A stretch of DNA of 8,281 nt from Roseibacillus sp. (GTDB lineage: Bacteria; Verrucomicrobiota; Verrucomicrobiae; Verrucomicrobiales; Akkermansiaceae), in assembly GCA_002723015.1 (NCBI GenBank), contig PBNG01000032.1:1-8281 (forward strand), written 5' to 3'. Both the position numbers and the translations under genes were made by a program. Under the pieces are notes generated by a model. It was not told where the DNA came from. It saw only the letters and a program-made list of their open reading frames with translations, and searched no databases. Shown here in pieces: positions 7,116-8,281 of this stretch (its first letter is position 1; each line of letters starts with the position of its first letter).

Positions 7116-7394
7116 ATGAGCAAAAACCCCTCAGTTGCAGCACGGGCCCGCTATTGGCGAAAGAATCTATCCTGGTTGGGAGGGCTGCTCTCAGTTTGGT
7201 TTCTAGTCTCATACGGGTGTGGGATTCTTTTTGTGGATCACTTGGACAAGTTCAAGCTTGGTGGTGTGCCACTGGGATTCTGGTTTGCCCAGCAGGGAAG
7301 CATCTATGTATTCGTGGTGCTAATCGCGGTCTACGTGCTGGTAATGAACCGGTTGGACAGGGAGCTCCTCAGGCAGAACAGACAGAACACTTAA
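7116..7394 (+). CDS. DUF4212 family small membrane subunit of a sodium:solute symporter
   Basis: The 92-residue protein matches the DUF4212 (Na_symport_sm) family, small two-helix proteins encoded next to a specific class of sodium:solute symporters. Evidence is the N-terminal ARYWRKNL (11-18), a first membrane segment of about 20-40 containing WFLVSYGCGILFVD, the loop FKLGGVPLGFWFAQQGS (46-62), and a second membrane segment of about 61-77 ending in the charged MNRLDREL. Length is normal for the family and both conserved blocks are intact. It probably sits in the inner membrane as an accessory to the symporter whose gene starts 3 bases after its stop. Substrate is not known from sequence. No Shine-Dalgarno sequence precedes the ATG, but the YWRKNL block right after it supports this start. 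Confidence 0.92.
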   Translation: MSKNPSVAARARYWRKNLSWLGGLLSVWFLVSYGCGILFVDHLDKFKLGGVPLGFWFAQQGSIYVFVVLIAVYVLVMNRLDRELLRQNRQNT

Positions 7395-7397
7395 GTC

Positions 7398-8281
7398 ATG
7401 GACGTAAGGACTTGGACTTTCCTGATCGTAGGGCTTTCTTTCGCCCTTTACATCGGCATCGCAATTCGTTCCCGAGCAAGTTCGACCGGTGAATTCTATG
7501 TTGCCGGGAAGGGAGTGCCCAGCCTCGCCAACGGTATGGCCGCTGCTGCGGACTGGATGAGTGCGGCGTCCTTTATTTCGATGGCGGGGCTGATCTCGTT
7601 TATGGGGCGGGACGGTTCCATGTATCTCATGGGCTGGACAGGTGGATACGTCCTGCTGGCTCTTCTGCTCGCCCCTTATCTCCGCCGGTTCGGCAAGTTC
7701 ACGGTGCCTGATTTCATCGGGGATCGGTATTATTCGAATACGGCACGTGTCGTAGCTGTCTTGTGCGCCGTTTTCGTATCGTTCACATACGTCGCGGGTC
7801 AGATGCGAGGGGTAGGAGTCGTGTTTTCGCGGTTTCTTGAAGTCGAAGTCAATACGGGTGTCGTAGTCGGCATGGTAATCGTCCTGATCTATGCCGTCCT
7901 AGGGGGAATGAAGGGGATCACTTACACTCAGGTAGCGCAGTATTGCGTTCTGATTTTTGCCTATCTCGTGCCGGCAATCTTTATCTCCATCATGCTTACC
8001 GGGAATCCAATTCCCCAACTGGGCCTTGGTGCAAATGTTATTGAGGATGGGGCCCCCGGAGCGGTCAGTCTGCTGGATAAGTTGAACGGGTTGTCCGCGG
8101 ACCTTGGATTCCAAGCATACACTGATGGTCAGAAGTCCACTGTTGATGTCTTTTTTATTACTGCCGCATTGATGGTGGGGACCGCTGGTCTTCCTCATGT
8201 TATTGTCCGGTTTTACACGGTAAAGCGTGTGAGGGATGCACGAATCTCCGCGTTCTGGGCGTTGCTATTCATCGCCATCCT
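7398..8281 (+). CDS. Sodium:solute symporter (SSS family, VC_2705-like), 3' end beyond the window
   Basis: The frame is open from the ATG at 7398 to the window end, giving 294 residues of a protein normally about 550-600 long. It is a polytopic inner-membrane transporter that couples sodium influx to solute uptake. Diagnostic blocks are [20 protein letters not shown] (33-52), [14 protein letters not shown] (53-66), [20 protein letters not shown] (79-98), the helix with [15 protein letters not shown] (135-149), [16 protein letters not shown] (167-182) and [15 protein letters not shown] (261-275). The long loop with [12 protein letters not shown] is also typical of the subfamily found beside DUF4212. 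These are relatives of acetate permease ActP, but the substrate of this group is not established, so none is assigned. The start is 3 bases after the DUF4212 stop, so the pair is surely one operon and probably translationally coupled. Confidence 0.93.
   Translation, partial: MDVRTWTFLIVGLSFALYIGIAIRSRASSTGEFYVAGKGVPSLANGMAAAADWMSAASFISMAGLISFMGRDGSMYLMGWTGGYVLLALLLAPYLRRFGKFTVPDFIGDRYYSNTARVVAVLCAVFVSFTYVAGQMRGVGVVFSRFLEVEVNTGVVVGMVIVLIYAVLGGMKGITYTQVAQYCVLIFAYLVPAIFISIMLTGNPIPQLGLGANVIEDGAPGAVSLLDKLNGLSADLGFQAYTDGQKSTVDVFFITAALMVGTAGLPHVIVRFYTVKRVRDARISAFWALLFIAI

Overview
The window looks like chromosomal DNA of a free-living bacterium of the Planctomycetes-Verrucomicrobia-Chlamydiae group, most likely a verrucomicrobium. 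This is inferred from a DUF1549 (PSD1-type) gene, a family concentrated in Planctomycetes and Verrucomicrobia, from start codons that almost all lack a Shine-Dalgarno sequence, and from moderately GC-rich housekeeping genes. No 16S or other taxonomic marker is present, so the assignment is tentative.

Layout: six genes lie on the minus strand and two on the plus strand. In their own direction of transcription the minus-strand genes are: a 719-residue acyl-CoA/acyl-ACP synthetase-like protein with an apparent relic of a PlsC acyltransferase at its N-terminus (6984-4825); a MidA/NDUFAF7-type methyltransferase (4823-3801) that begins one base after the synthetase stop codon; a secreted L,D-transpeptidase-like protein with a GTG start (3757-3032); ribosomal protein L9, rplI (2909-2415); replicative helicase dnaB (2144-705); and the N-terminal part of a secreted DUF1549 protein (551-21) whose reading frame breaks close to the window edge. 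On the plus strand, read divergently from the synthetase, are a small DUF4212 membrane protein (7116-7394) and, 3 bases later, a sodium:solute symporter (from 7398) cut off by the window end.

Functionally there are three blocks. The synthetase and MidA genes are tightly coupled and probably co-transcribed, with the transpeptidase 43 bases behind; lipid activation and cell-envelope work is a reasonable but unproven theme. rplI-dnaB is the common bacterial ribosomal/replication pairing, here with a 270-base gap and without rpsF, ssb or rpsR directly upstream. DUF4212 plus symporter is a recognised two-gene transporter unit.

No RNA gene, CRISPR array, insertion sequence or prophage is visible, and no stretch longer than 300 bases lacks a gene. 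Most genes are ordinary. The points most worth a second look are the degenerate acyltransferase domain of the synthetase, the abrupt break of the DUF1549 gene at a conserved motif, and two abutting perfect palindromes at the 3' end of dnaB. I found no evidence of a wholly new system.
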